DNA of 64,000 nucleotides from Bog-113 sp965226755 (GTDB taxonomy: Bacteria; Acidobacteriota; Terriglobia; Bryobacterales; Bryobacteraceae): assembly GCA_965226755.1 (NCBI GenBank), contig CBDDDT010000003.1, forward strand, positions 1,488,001 to 1,552,000, given 5' to 3'. Both the position numbers and the translations under genes were made by a program. The notes under the pieces are model-generated. The model searched no databases. It saw only the letters and a program-made list of their open reading frames with translations, and was not told the origin of the DNA. Below are positions 26,490-35,363 of the stretch, in pieces. Position 1 is the first letter of the stretch; every line of letters starts with the position of its first letter.

Positions 26490-27911
26490 CTAAGTGGCGG
26501 GCTTGATGACGGGCGGTTTGTTGTCCACCTTGACTTGGACGCCGTTCCGCACGGTGCGAATCACCTGGAAGCTGCCGGTGATGATTTCATCGCCTTCGAC
26601 GAGCCCGCTGACGACCTGGATGTCGGTGGTCCCGGTGATGCCGGTTTCCACTTTTTTGAAGATCGCCTTGCCCTTTTCCACCACGAAGGCGCCGGTCACT
26701 TCTTCCTTCCGGGCTTTCTCCGCGGCGGGATCCAGCTTGGCGGGAGGCGCGCTGCCGCCGGCGGGCTTAATTTCAAGGTCGCCCTTGGTGCGGACCGTCA
26801 GCGCCTGAATCGGCATGGCCAGCGCGTTCCGGGCTGTCGCGGTGGTGACTTTCGCCGTGCAGGACAGGCCGGGACGCACTTCGTCCGGCGGATTGTCCAT
26901 GGCGATCACGACTTTGAAATCTTTAGCCTCATTGCTGGAAGTGGCGCTCTGCGAAGCGGCGACGCCGGTGGAGCGCAGGATGGCGGTGTCCCCGATCTCG
27001 GTGACATGCCCCTTGAACGTGCGATTGGGCAAAGCATCGATGGTGATGTCGGCGATCTGGCCTACTTTGATATTGACGATATCCGATTCATCCACGCGAA
27101 TCTCGGCGGTGATCACGCTCATATCCGCGATGGTCATGATGGTGCTCGAGGTCGAGCTCTGAATGCCGGGAACCACGGTCTCGCCAACCTTCATCGGAAG
27201 ATTGGTCACCACGCCATCGAGCGGGGAGAAAGAGCTGAACTTCTTCAGGACATCGTCATAGCGGAGCAGACCCGCGCGCTGCTGCGCGATGTGCCGCTGT
27301 TGCGAAGAGTTCTGGGCGGCGTTCTGCGCGAGCTGCGACTTCGCCTGCACCAGCTTGGATTTCGCTTCGGCCAGCGAAGCCACGGCGGAATCGTAAGCGG
27401 CCTTCTTGGTGTCGAAATCCTGCCGCGCGATCAGCTTCTGTTCGAAGAGCTGTTTATTCCGGTCGTAATCGATGCGGGCTTTATCGAGATCGGACTGCGC
27501 GCGGTCAATGCCGGCCTGCATGGTGGTGACATTATCTTCGGCGGCCTTATAGGCGGCCTCGCTCGCGGCGGCGTCGGCCTCGGCGGAGTTCAGCGCGGCT
27601 TTCTGCGCGTCCACATCGGCCATCGGCTGCGTATTCTCCACGCTGGCGAGCTTCTGGCCCTTCTTGACGCGATCGCCTTCCTTCACATAAATGCCGGTCA
27701 ATTCGCCCATGGCGTTGGCGCCGATGTCGATATAGTTTTTCGGTTTGATCTCGCCGGAGGCGGTGACGATGCTCACCAGGTCCTCGCGGATCACTTTTCC
27801 GGTCTGCACCGTGACAATGCCCCGCTGGCTGTATTTGACGCTCGCCAGCACGCCGCCGACCAGCGCAAGCAACACCACAATGCCAATGATGATTTTCCAC
27901 TTACTCTTCAC
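26490..27911 (-). CDS. MacA-like periplasmic adaptor (HlyD family)
   Basis: A 473-residue membrane-fusion protein anchored by one N-terminal helix (about residues 7-26). The biotin/lipoyl-like half motif is at VTASGEIKPKNYIDIGANAMGELTGIYVKEGDRVKKGQ. A long helical hairpin follows (about 100-210, Ala/Gln/Lys rich), then the second lipoyl half, a beta barrel (VGQIADITIDALPNRTFKGHVTEIG) and a proximal domain. This layout fits MacA-type adaptors that link an inner-membrane ABC exporter to an outer-membrane channel. The start is GTG at 27911 with AAGGAG 10 nt upstream. Confidence 0.9.
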   Translation of the reverse strand: MKSKWKIIIGIVVLLALVGGVLASVKYSQRGIVTVQTGKVIREDLVSIVTASGEIKPKNYIDIGANAMGELTGIYVKEGDRVKKGQKLASVENTQPMADVDAQKAALNSAEADAAASEAAYKAAEDNVTTMQAGIDRAQSDLDKARIDYDRNKQLFEQKLIARQDFDTKKAAYDSAVASLAEAKSKLVQAKSQLAQNAAQNSSQQRHIAQQRAGLLRYDDVLKKFSSFSPLDGVVTNLPMKVGETVVPGIQSSTSSTIMTIADMSVITAEIRVDESDIVNIKVGQIADITIDALPNRTFKGHVTEIGDTAILRSTGVAASQSATSSNEAKDFKVVIAMDNPPDEVRPGLSCTAKVTTATARNALAMPIQALTVRTKGDLEIKPAGGSAPPAKLDPAAEKARKEEVTGAFVVEKGKAIFKKVETGITGTTDIQVVSGLVEGDEIITGSFQVIRTVRNGVQVKVDNKPPVIKPAT

Positions 27912-27970
27912 AGTGCGGACACTCCTTAGGCTCTAAACGAAGGAAAACGTCTATTCGTTCACGGATAATT

Positions 27971-28270
27971 CTATTTTTCCACAGACGTCGACGCTGGCGC
28001 CGGGTTACTCAACCAGCGAACGCGGACCGGCGCGGACCCGGAGCAAACCATGGTTGCGGTCACGCCCGAAGCAATCTGCGCGCAGGCGTTATCGGATGCC
28101 GAACGCAGCGCGGACGACTTGGTGGCGGCCGAAGCTATGCGGCACGAAGTCCGGCCTGCATAGGCCATGCAGACCTCGCACCGGAATTTCTGATTGCCGA
28201 AGCTGCTATACACCAGAAAACTAACCACGGCGAGAGCGAAGAGAATGCCCAACAGGACGGGAGCTTTCAT
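27971..28270 (-). CDS. Small membrane-anchored hypothetical protein
   Basis: A 99-residue protein with an N-terminal hydrophobic helix (MKAPVLLGILFALAVVSFLVYSS) and a short external part containing five cysteines, including CEVC near residue 31. No family is recognised. It begins 3 bp after the accA stop codon, so it is very likely translated with accA. Membrane-tethered, probably periplasmic-facing. Confidence 0.7.
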   Translation of the reverse strand: MKAPVLLGILFALAVVSFLVYSSFGNQKFRCEVCMAYAGRTSCRIASAATKSSALRSASDNACAQIASGVTATMVCSGSAPVRVRWLSNPAPASTSVEK

Positions 28271-28273
28271 GGA

Positions 28274-29122
28274 TCAAACGAAGAAATTGCCCATCTTGCG
28301 GAACTTGTCGTAGCGGTCCTGCACGAGCTCCGGCCCGGTGAGCGGCTTGAGCTGATCGAGCGCCTGAATGAGGACGGTGCGGAGCGCCGCCGCGGTCAGA
28401 TCCATATCCTCATGCGCGCCGCCGGGCGGCTCCGGGATGATGCCGTCGATCAACTCGAAACCCAGCAGGTCTTCCGCCGTGAGACGCAGCGCGGTGGCGG
28501 CCTGCTCGGCTTTGCCCGCGTCGCGCCAGATGATGGCCGCGCAGCTTTCCGGAGAGATCACGCTATAGACCGAATTCTCGAACATGTAAACCCGATTGGC
28601 CACGCCGAGAGCCAAGGCGCCGCCGCTGCCGCCTTCGCCGATGCAGACGGCGATGACGGGCACGGGAAGGCGCGCCATCTCGCGCAAGTTCCGGGCGATC
28701 GCTTCCGCCTGTCCGCGCTCCTCGGCGTCAATGCCGGGGTAGGCGCCCACCGTATCCATAAGGGTCAGGATGGGGCGGCCGAACTTTCCGGCCAGCTCCA
28801 TGATCCGGATCGCCTTGCGATACCCTTCCGGCTTGGGCATGCCGAAATTGCGGCGCAGCTTCTGTTTGGTGTCGCGGCCTTTCTCCTCGGCCACCACCAT
28901 GATCGGTTCGCCCTCGAAGAACCCCATCCCGGCCACAATGGCGGCGTCATCACCAAAGAGCCGGTCGCCGTGCAATTCCTGGAATCCGGTGATCAGCCGC
29001 TCGATGAAATCGAGGGCATGCGGCCGCTTGGGGTGGCGCGCCTTCTGCACGCGCAGCCACGCCACGGAAGCGGGAGCGGCCTCCGGCGCAGGCGTACTGG
29101 GCGGATCGGGTTCAGGGGACAT
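28274..29122 (-). CDS. accA: Acetyl-CoA carboxylase carboxyltransferase subunit alpha
   Basis: One half of the carboxyltransferase that makes malonyl-CoA in fatty acid synthesis. The 282-residue product shows ARHPKRPHALDFIERLITGF near residues 27-46, HGDRLFGDDAAIVAG, KEGRDTK-like EEKGRDTKQKLRRNFGMPKPEGYRKA, VDTVGAYPG-type TLMDTVGAYPGIDAEERGQAEAIA, and GEGGSGGALALGVANR for the biotin-carboxyl pocket. The N-terminus is shorter than in enterobacteria. accD is not in this window. It lies 51 bp downstream of dnaE, as in many bacteria. Confidence 0.96.
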   Translation of the reverse strand: MSPEPDPPSTPAPEAAPASVAWLRVQKARHPKRPHALDFIERLITGFQELHGDRLFGDDAAIVAGMGFFEGEPIMVVAEEKGRDTKQKLRRNFGMPKPEGYRKAIRIMELAGKFGRPILTLMDTVGAYPGIDAEERGQAEAIARNLREMARLPVPVIAVCIGEGGSGGALALGVANRVYMFENSVYSVISPESCAAIIWRDAGKAEQAATALRLTAEDLLGFELIDGIIPEPPGGAHEDMDLTAAALRTVLIQALDQLKPLTGPELVQDRYDKFRKMGNFFV

Positions 29123-29173
29123 GTACTTCAGAATACCCGAACGCCGCGCGTGGTCTCGCTACAGCCTGGCGCT

Positions 29174-32100
29174 TCAACTGGCGAGAGTTTCCAGCGCATC
29201 GGCGCCGCAGATCCGCTCCAGTTCATCGCGAAAGCCGCGATCCGGCCGGATCATTCGAGGGATGTCGAGCAGGACCGTAAAATCGCCCGGCGATTCCAGG
29301 CGCAGCCGCACATGCGTCTCCCCCGGCTTGGCTTCGAAAAGTTTCGACAGAGCCCGCGCGCGGTCGTCGCCGTTGCGCCCCAGGCGCACCTTCACCGAAA
29401 CCAGCGACGGCATGGGAACCCGCGCCAGTTCAAGCGGCACGATTTCCTGGATCGAGATCTTCGTCGCCGCGCCTTCTTCCGGCAGCGCGGTAGCGCGCAC
29501 CAGCACGGCTTTATCCTCTTCGAGCATCGGGAGCAGGCGCTCATATTGCGTGGTGAACAGGAGCGCTTCGAGCGCGCCTTCACGGTCTTCCAGCTGCATC
29601 GCCGCCCATGGCTTGCCCTCGCGATTGCGCTTGCGCTGGATGCCCGTCAGAACGCCGCACATGGCCACTTCCGCGCCTTTCGTGAGATTTTCGAGCGAGC
29701 CGCTGGTGTGGGTGGCCAGTTCGCAGATCTTATCTTCGAACTGATCGAGCGGATGCCCGGTCACATAGAACCCGAGCATTTCTTTCTCGCTCTGCAGCTT
29801 ATCGCGCATGGTCCAATCCGGCGCATTCGGCAGGGCCGGCTCGGGCGCGTTCTGCGTGTCCATCATCAGTCCGAACAGATCTTCCTGGCCGGAAGCGCGG
29901 TCGCGCGAACTTCGCATCCCCGTCTCCATCGCGGTCTCGACCGCGAACATGAGCTGCGAGCGCGTACCGCCCAATCCGTCCATGGCGCCGGCGCGAATCA
30001 GGCTCTCGATCATGCGGCGGTTGAGCGCGCCCAGGTCCACCTTCTCGCAGAAGTGGTAGATGGAGCGGAACCGGCCCACTTCAGCGCGCGCCTTCACCAC
30101 CGCTTCCACGGCGGATGAGCCCACATTCTTGATGGCGCCCAAGCCGAACCGGATGGCCTCGCCATCCGGCGTGAAGTCGCAATCGCTCGCGTTCACGTCC
30201 GGCGGCAGCACCCGGATTTTCATCTCCCGGCACTCGTTGATGTACTTCACCACTTTGGCGACATTGCCGGTTTCCGACGTCAGCAGCGCGGCCATGAAAT
30301 CCACGCGGTAATGCGCCTTGAGGTACGCGGTGACGAAAGCCAGGTAGGCGTACGCGGCCGAGTGCGACTTGTTGAAGCCGTACCCCGCGAACTGCTCCAT
30401 CAGATCGAACAGCTTCTCGACCTTCCTGGCGGGATGACCCTTGGCGGCCGCGCCTACGATGAAACGCTCGCGCTGCTTGGTCATCTCTTCGAGTTTTTTC
30501 TTGCCCATCGCGCGCCGCAGCAGATCGGCTTCGCCCAGTGAGTAACCCGCGATTTTGCTCGAAATCTGCATGACCTGTTCCTGGTACAGAATCACGCCGT
30601 AAGTTTCATCGAGCAGGCTCTTCAAGTCGGCCAGTTCATAGGTGATCGGCTTGCGCCCGTGCTTGCGCTCGATGAAGTCGTCGAGCATGCCGCCCTGGAG
30701 GGGACCCGGCCTATACAGCGCGTTGAGCGCCGTCAGGTCTTCCAGGCGCGAAGGCTGGTAGCGGCGCAGGATATCGCGCATCCCGGGAGATTCGAACTGG
30801 AACACGCCGCTGGTGAAGCCCTTACAGAAGATGTCGTAGCTGGCCGGATCGTCGAGCGGAAGATCTTCCAGGACCAGCTTGACGCCGTGCCGCTTCTCGA
30901 TGTTCCGCACCGCATCCTCAATCAGAGTCAGCGTGGTGAGGCCCAGGAAATCCATCTTGAGAAGCGCCAGCTTCTCCAGACCCGACATATCGTACTGGGT
31001 GACGATCTCTTCCCGGTTGGTGCGGTAAAGCGGGACCAGGTTGCGCAGCGGCTCGGGCGAGATCACGACGCCGGCCGCATGCACCGACGAGTTGCGGGCC
31101 AGCCCTTCCAGCTTCAGGCTGGTGTCCAGAACGTCGCGGATGCGCGGATCTTTGCGCGCGGCGTCGTCAAAGCCCGGTTCGGCCGCCATGGCGTCTTTCA
31201 GCTTGATGTTCAGAGGCATCCCGGGAACGAGCTTGGTGACCCGATCCACATCGCCGTAGCTGATATCGAGCACCCGGCCCACGTCCTTGATGGCGGCGCG
31301 CGTGCCGAGAGTGTTGAACGTAATGATCTGCGCGACCTGCTCCCGGCCGTACTTGGCGGTGACGTAACGAATCACTTCCGTGCGGCGCTTCATGCAGAAA
31401 TCGATGTCGATATCGGGCATGGACACGCGTTCCGGGTTCAGGAAGCGTTCGAACAGCAGCCCATACTGCAGCGGGTCGATATCGGTGATGTCCATGGCGT
31501 AGCTGACCAGGCTGCCCGCCGCCGATCCGCGGCCCGGACCCACGGCGATGCCCGAGTCCTTGGCGTGGCGGATCAGATCCCAAACGATCAGGAAGTAGCC
31601 CGAGAACTTCATCTGCTGAATCATCCGGATCTCGAAATCGAGCCGCTCGAGATACTCCGGAATGGCGCAGCGCAGCTTGCCGGCCGCCGCCATCGCTTCC
31701 AGCCGCAGGCGTCGCTTGTCGAAACCCTGGCGCGCGACGGCCTCGAAATAAGTGTCGATCGAGTGGTCCGCGGGCACATCGAAACGCGGAAATGGCTCTT
31801 TGACCTTCTCGAGCTTCACCTGGCAGCGCTGCGCGATTTCCCATGGCCGGTCGACCGCGTCGGGCAGCTCGCCGAAGTTTTGGAGCATCTCCTCCTTGGT
31901 CTTGAGGTAGAACTCGGGGTGGTCGAAGCGCATCCGGTTCGGGTCGCTCATGGTTTTGCCCGTCTGGATGCACATTAAGATCTCGTGCGCGCGCGCGTCG
32001 TCTTTGCGCAGGTAATGCGCGTCGTTGGTCGCCACCAGCGGAATGCCGGTGTCCTGCGACATGCGCGCCAGACCCGGCGTCACCACGCGGTCCTGATCGA

Positions 32101-32638
32101 TGCCGTGATCCTGTATCTCCAGGAAGAAATTGCCCTTCCCGAACAGATCCTGGTATTCGTAAGCCAGCCGGCGGGCGTCGTCGTAGCGATCGGCCACGAT
32201 GGTCTCGTTGATGTCGCCCCGCAAACAGGCCGAGAGCGCGATCAGCCCCTTGGAATGCTGGTTCAACAGGTCTTTATCGATGCGCGGCTTGTAATAGAAG
32301 CCGTCCAGGAACCCGGTGGAGACCAGGTTGATGAGGTTGCGATAACCTTCCTGGTTCTCGCAAAGCAGGACCAAGTGGTTGTAGCGATCCGTATCCGAGC
32401 GTGTTTTGTGGCCGCGCTGGGAAACATACACTTCGCAGCCGAGGACGGGATGGATGCCCGATTCCTTCGCCGCGTTATAAAACTGCACGGCGCCGAACAT
32501 GTTGCCGTGATCGGTCATCGCGATCGCCGGCATCTTCTGTTCGGCCGTCACTTTCATGAGCTGGCCGATTTCGCAGGCGCCGTCCAGCAGCGAGTAATCC
32601 GTGTGGCAGTGCAGGTGTACAAAGGGAACTTCCGACAT
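29174..32638 (-). CDS. dnaE: DNA polymerase III alpha subunit
   Basis: The main replicative polymerase. The 1154-residue protein has an N-terminal PHP domain (HLHCHTDYSLLDGACEIGQL at 9-28 and ALTDHGN-type AMTDHGNMFG), the palm with GPGRGSAAGSLVSYAM and the catalytic PDIDIDF (about 407), the fingers, and FEARYGMDINKSH-type GYGFNKSHSAAYA, followed by an OB fold (about 990-1060). It belongs to the DnaE1 group. A gap of 85 bp separates it from the divergent MerR gene. Confidence 0.97.
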   Translation of the reverse strand: MSEVPFVHLHCHTDYSLLDGACEIGQLMKVTAEQKMPAIAMTDHGNMFGAVQFYNAAKESGIHPVLGCEVYVSQRGHKTRSDTDRYNHLVLLCENQEGYRNLINLVSTGFLDGFYYKPRIDKDLLNQHSKGLIALSACLRGDINETIVADRYDDARRLAYEYQDLFGKGNFFLEIQDHGIDQDRVVTPGLARMSQDTGIPLVATNDAHYLRKDDARAHEILMCIQTGKTMSDPNRMRFDHPEFYLKTKEEMLQNFGELPDAVDRPWEIAQRCQVKLEKVKEPFPRFDVPADHSIDTYFEAVARQGFDKRRLRLEAMAAAGKLRCAIPEYLERLDFEIRMIQQMKFSGYFLIVWDLIRHAKDSGIAVGPGRGSAAGSLVSYAMDITDIDPLQYGLLFERFLNPERVSMPDIDIDFCMKRRTEVIRYVTAKYGREQVAQIITFNTLGTRAAIKDVGRVLDISYGDVDRVTKLVPGMPLNIKLKDAMAAEPGFDDAARKDPRIRDVLDTSLKLEGLARNSSVHAAGVVISPEPLRNLVPLYRTNREEIVTQYDMSGLEKLALLKMDFLGLTTLTLIEDAVRNIEKRHGVKLVLEDLPLDDPASYDIFCKGFTSGVFQFESPGMRDILRRYQPSRLEDLTALNALYRPGPLQGGMLDDFIERKHGRKPITYELADLKSLLDETYGVILYQEQVMQISSKIAGYSLGEADLLRRAMGKKKLEEMTKQRERFIVGAAAKGHPARKVEKLFDLMEQFAGYGFNKSHSAAYAYLAFVTAYLKAHYRVDFMAALLTSETGNVAKVVKYINECREMKIRVLPPDVNASDCDFTPDGEAIRFGLGAIKNVGSSAVEAVVKARAEVGRFRSIYHFCEKVDLGALNRRMIESLIRAGAMDGLGGTRSQLMFAVETAMETGMRSSRDRASGQEDLFGLMMDTQNAPEPALPNAPDWTMRDKLQSEKEMLGFYVTGHPLDQFEDKICELATHTSGSLENLTKGAEVAMCGVLTGIQRKRNREGKPWAAMQLEDREGALEALLFTTQYERLLPMLEEDKAVLVRATALPEEGAATKISIQEIVPLELARVPMPSLVSVKVRLGRNGDDRARALSKLFEAKPGETHVRLRLESPGDFTVLLDIPRMIRPDRGFRDELERICGADALETLAS

Positions 32639-32723
32639 TCTTCGGGGCGGTCTTCCTGGGGAGGTGACTCCATTCTTTCACACGGCGGACAGGCGGGGCA
32701 GATGATAGGATGAACAGTTGTCG

Positions 32724-33113
32724 ATGCCTGAAGAAGCGGTTTCGCTCGACACTCCCGAGATCCCCGATAAGCTGTTTTTCCGCATCGGCGAGGTAAGCCG
32801 TTTGCTGGGCGTCGAACCCTATGTTTTGCGCTATTGGGAGACGGAATTCCCGTCGCTTTCGCCCAAGAAGTCGGACACGGGGCACCGGTTGTACCGGCGC
32901 AAAGACGTGGAGCAGTTGCTACAAATAAAAGAACTTCTTTACGCAAAGCGATTTACGATCGAAGGAGCGCGCCAGAGTTTATCCGCGAGGTCAAAATCCC
33001 TGCGAGAGCCGCGGCACGAAGTTCCGCGCGAGCAGACATCGCTGTTCGGGGATGTGAGCCTGCTGCCTGAGATTCGCGAGGAGCTGGCAGCGATTCTCGA
33101 TTTGCTGCGCTAA
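32724..33113 (+). CDS. MerR family transcriptional regulator
   Basis: A 129-residue regulator with an N-terminal MerR winged helix: FRIGEVSRLLGVEPYVLRYWETEFPSL, then GHRLYRRKDVEQLLQIKELLYAKRFTIEGARQSL. The tail is short and lacks metal-binding cysteines, so it is not a metal sensor; the form resembles the MerR-like regulators of stress or differentiation. ATG at 32724 is used; a TTG two codons earlier is in frame. The stop overlaps the parB stop by 4 bp in convergent orientation, and it is divergent from dnaE. Confidence 0.88.
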   Translation: MPEEAVSLDTPEIPDKLFFRIGEVSRLLGVEPYVLRYWETEFPSLSPKKSDTGHRLYRRKDVEQLLQIKELLYAKRFTIEGARQSLSARSKSLREPRHEVPREQTSLFGDVSLLPEIREELAAILDLLR

Positions 33114-33994
33114 GCGCTTTGGTCTCGCGTGATGGCCGAATAGATACGATCGAGATCGTCTTGCGAGTAGTACTCAATTTCCACGCGCCCTTTGCCGCGC
33201 GCCTTTTCGACGATGCGCACGCGCGTTCCGAGCACGCGCTCCAGATCGTCAATCGCGGCCCTGACGTTCGGGTCAGGCGTTTTCGCGGGGGCGTCCATCC
33301 GGGGCTTTTCCGGCGTGCTCCGGGTAGCCGTGAGCGCTTCCAACTGGCGCACGGACCACTCGTTTTGAATTGCCTTCCGCGCCATATCCCTAATCATTTC
33401 GCTGGTTTCCAGCTTCAGCAGCGCGCGCGCGTGCCCGGGTGAAAGCTGGCGGGCGGCTACGAGATCTTGCACGTCGCGCGGCAATTGCAGAAGCCGGATC
33501 GCATTGGAGATCGTGGCCCGGTCTTTGCCGGTGCGCCGTCCAATCTCCTCCTGGTTCAAGCCAAGCTGCGCGCTGAGCCGCTGGAAAGCCAGCGCCGATT
33601 CGATAGGATCGAGATCTTCGCGTTGAATGTTCTCGATCAGGGCCACTTCGAGCATCCGCTCATCCGCAATTTCGTGGATGTGGACCGGAACGGCCTGTAG
33701 GCCGGCGAGGCGCGCCGCACGCCAGCGGCGTTCTCCGGCAATCAATTGATAGCTGCCGCCCGCTTTGCGGACGACGAGCGGCTGGATGATGCCGTCAGCC
33801 TGGATGGATTGCGCCAGTTCGTTCAGGGTCGCTTCGTCAAAGCGTTTCCGCGGCTGGAAGGGATTCGGCTTGATCTGATCGATCGCCAATTCGATTGGGG
33901 CAGCGGGCGCGGGTGATTCGGGAGGCGGATCCGGAGCGTGAGGCCGGGGTGGAAGCAGAGTGTTGAGGCCTCTACCGAGCGCCTTTTTGTTCAT
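33110..33994 (-). CDS. parB: Chromosome partitioning protein ParB
   Basis: Binds parS and spreads along DNA as a CTP-dependent clamp. The 294-residue product begins MNKKALGRGLNTLLP, has the nucleotide-binding motifs ELAQSIQADGIIQPL, GERRWRAARLAGL and ENIQREDLDPIE, and the helix-turn-helix LNQEEIGRRTGKDRATISNAIRLLQLP, with a C-terminal dimer domain. The frame is open upstream, but MNKKALGRGL is the family start, so I use the ATG at 33994, which overlaps the end of parA by 23 bp and implies coupled translation. Confidence 0.97.
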   Translation of the reverse strand: MNKKALGRGLNTLLPPRPHAPDPPPESPAPAAPIELAIDQIKPNPFQPRKRFDEATLNELAQSIQADGIIQPLVVRKAGGSYQLIAGERRWRAARLAGLQAVPVHIHEIADERMLEVALIENIQREDLDPIESALAFQRLSAQLGLNQEEIGRRTGKDRATISNAIRLLQLPRDVQDLVAARQLSPGHARALLKLETSEMIRDMARKAIQNEWSVRQLEALTATRSTPEKPRMDAPAKTPDPNVRAAIDDLERVLGTRVRIVEKARGKGRVEIEYYSQDDLDRIYSAITRDQSA

Positions 33995-34754
33995 GGCTGA
34001 GAATTTCCTTTGCGAGCTGGATGTAGCTCTCGGCGCCTTTGGATTTCGGATCGTAGAGCAGAATCGGTTTGCCGAAGCTGGGCGCTTCAGCGAGGCGAAT
34101 GCTGCGGGGGATGATGGTGCGGCAGACGTCTTTGCCGAAGAATTCGCGCAGATCGGCGACCACCTGTTTGGTGAGGTTGGTCCGGTCGTCATACATAGTG
34201 AGGAGAATTCCCTCGAGGGCGATGTTGTGATGGAACGATTCGCGCACGCGGTCGATCGTGTCGAGCAGCTCGGACACTCCTTCGAGGGCGAAGAATTCGC
34301 ACTGGATCGGGACCAGTACGGAATCCGAGGCGATTAAAGCATTCAGCGTTAGGAGGTCGAGCGCGGGCGGGCAGTCGATGATAACAAACCGGTAGCGGGC
34401 TTTGATGGTTTCGAGCTTCTGCTTGAGGCGGGTCTCGCGCTGGGCAAGGGGAACGAGTTCGATATTGGCTCCGACGAGGTTTTTGTCAGAGGGAAGGAGA
34501 TCCAGGCCTTCGATTTCGGTTTTGACGAGGGTGTCGGCAATCTCGGCGTCGCCCAGGAGCACGTCGAAAAGGGTGGGCGTGTCGTTGTTTTTTTGGATGC
34601 CGAGGCCGGTTGTGGAATTCCCTTGGGGATCGGAGTCGATCAGGAGAATGGGAAGGTCATTCACGGCCAGGGATGCGGCGAGATTGATTGCCGTGGTGGT
34701 TTTCCCAACCCCGCCTTTCTGGTTGGTGATGGAGATGACGCGTCCCAAGCCCAA
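33972..34754 (-). CDS. parA: Chromosome partitioning ATPase ParA (Soj)
   Basis: ATPase that moves ParB-parS complexes. The 260-residue product has the deviant Walker A KGGVGKTTTAINLA (about 13-26), LIDSDPQGNSTTGLG and VIIDCPPALDLLTLNAL. No ATG can be the start: the frame is closed by TAG at 34760-34758, leaving TTG at 34754 or TTG at 34748; the second gives MGRVISITNQKGG, the common family N-terminus. A parS site lies 29 bp upstream. Confidence 0.95.
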   Translation of the reverse strand: MGLGRVISITNQKGGVGKTTTAINLAASLAVNDLPILLIDSDPQGNSTTGLGIQKNNDTPTLFDVLLGDAEIADTLVKTEIEGLDLLPSDKNLVGANIELVPLAQRETRLKQKLETIKARYRFVIIDCPPALDLLTLNALIASDSVLVPIQCEFFALEGVSELLDTIDRVRESFHHNIALEGILLTMYDDRTNLTKQVVADLREFFGKDVCRTIIPRSIRLAEAPSFGKPILLYDPKSKGAESYIQLAKEILSHEQKGAR

Positions 34755-34782
34755 AGCCTAACATGCGGTCGGGAATTTGGGA

Positions 34783-34798
34783 TGTTTCACGTGAAACG
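34783..34798. promoter_or_regulatory. parS site (15/16 match)
   Basis: TGTTTCACGTGAAACG differs from the conserved parS palindrome TGTTTCACGTGAAACA only in the last base. It lies just upstream of parA. Confidence 0.93.
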
Positions 34799-34852
34799 TT
34801 TGGCTTCGGGTCACTTTACAGGTTGCGAGTAAACGCGCGACTCTGTACGAAG

Positions 34853-34927
34853 TGATATCACAACTGGCGCATCGCTGAACACCAATTGGCGCTAAAGTGT
34901 CACGAAGGTGGATCAATTGTGATATCA
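34853..34927. promoter_or_regulatory. Long inverted repeat upstream of the 35000 gene
   Basis: TGATATCACAACTG (34853-34866) and CAATTGTGATATCA (34914-34927) are inverted copies matching at 13 of 14 positions, 47 bp apart. A small palindrome CCAATTGG (34882-34889) sits at the centre, and GGCGC repeats follow two of the half-sites. The layout suggests an operator bound by a dimer or tetramer. Confidence 0.5.
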
Positions 34928-34999
34928 TCATTTGGAGGGAGACTTTGTGAAGGAATTGCCGACTCTGACAAGGAAGGCAGTTCCGCGTAGAGACAATTT

Positions 35000-35344
35000 A
35001 TGAGCGCATCAACACCGAGCAAATCACCGGGGGCTAAGGAAACGGGCCGATCGCAGCGCATCGTATTCTCATTTGATCCGGGAAGCTTAAGCAGCCTGAA
35101 CGCAGTAAAGGAGCGGGGAAAGTTTTCGTCCTTAGGGACTACCGTTCGCGCGTCCGTGCAGCTGCAAGAGGTTCTGCAGGAACAGGTCGAGGACGGCTTT
35201 ACGGAAGTGATCGTTCGCAATCCGATCACAAACCAAGAGAAGGTGCTTTACATCCCAGCGCTTCGAAATATCACGCGAGAGCGCCGGGAAACAGCCGCGG
35301 AGAAGGTGGCCGAAAAAGCGGTCGCAAAGGCGGCGAGTTCCTAG
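35000..35344 (+). CDS. Hypothetical protein (114 residues) in the parS-bracketed cassette
   Basis: A small, charged soluble protein of unknown function. The middle (about residues 23-80) reads like an alpha/beta domain: QRIVFSFDPGSLSSLNAVKERG, then TVRASVQLQEVLQEQVEDGFTEVIVRNPITNQEKVLYIP. The first half loosely recalls short transcription-associated or ribbon-helix-helix-like proteins, but no family can be named. The C-terminus is a helix with EKVAEKAVAKA. It is on the plus strand, opposite to parA, parB and mnmG, and is followed 19 bp later by a membrane protein gene. Confidence 0.65.
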   Translation: MSASTPSKSPGAKETGRSQRIVFSFDPGSLSSLNAVKERGKFSSLGTTVRASVQLQEVLQEQVEDGFTEVIVRNPITNQEKVLYIPALRNITRERRETAAEKVAEKAVAKAASS

Positions 35345-35363
35345 CCGTTGACCGTTTGGGGCG

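Noticed and set aside
27975..27983. A single TTTTCCACA, one mismatch from the DnaA box
   Set aside because: One isolated match with no partner boxes or AT-rich element is expected by chance.
33995..34192. N-terminal extension of ParB
   Set aside because: It only mirrors parA in another frame; MNKKALGRGL is the family start.
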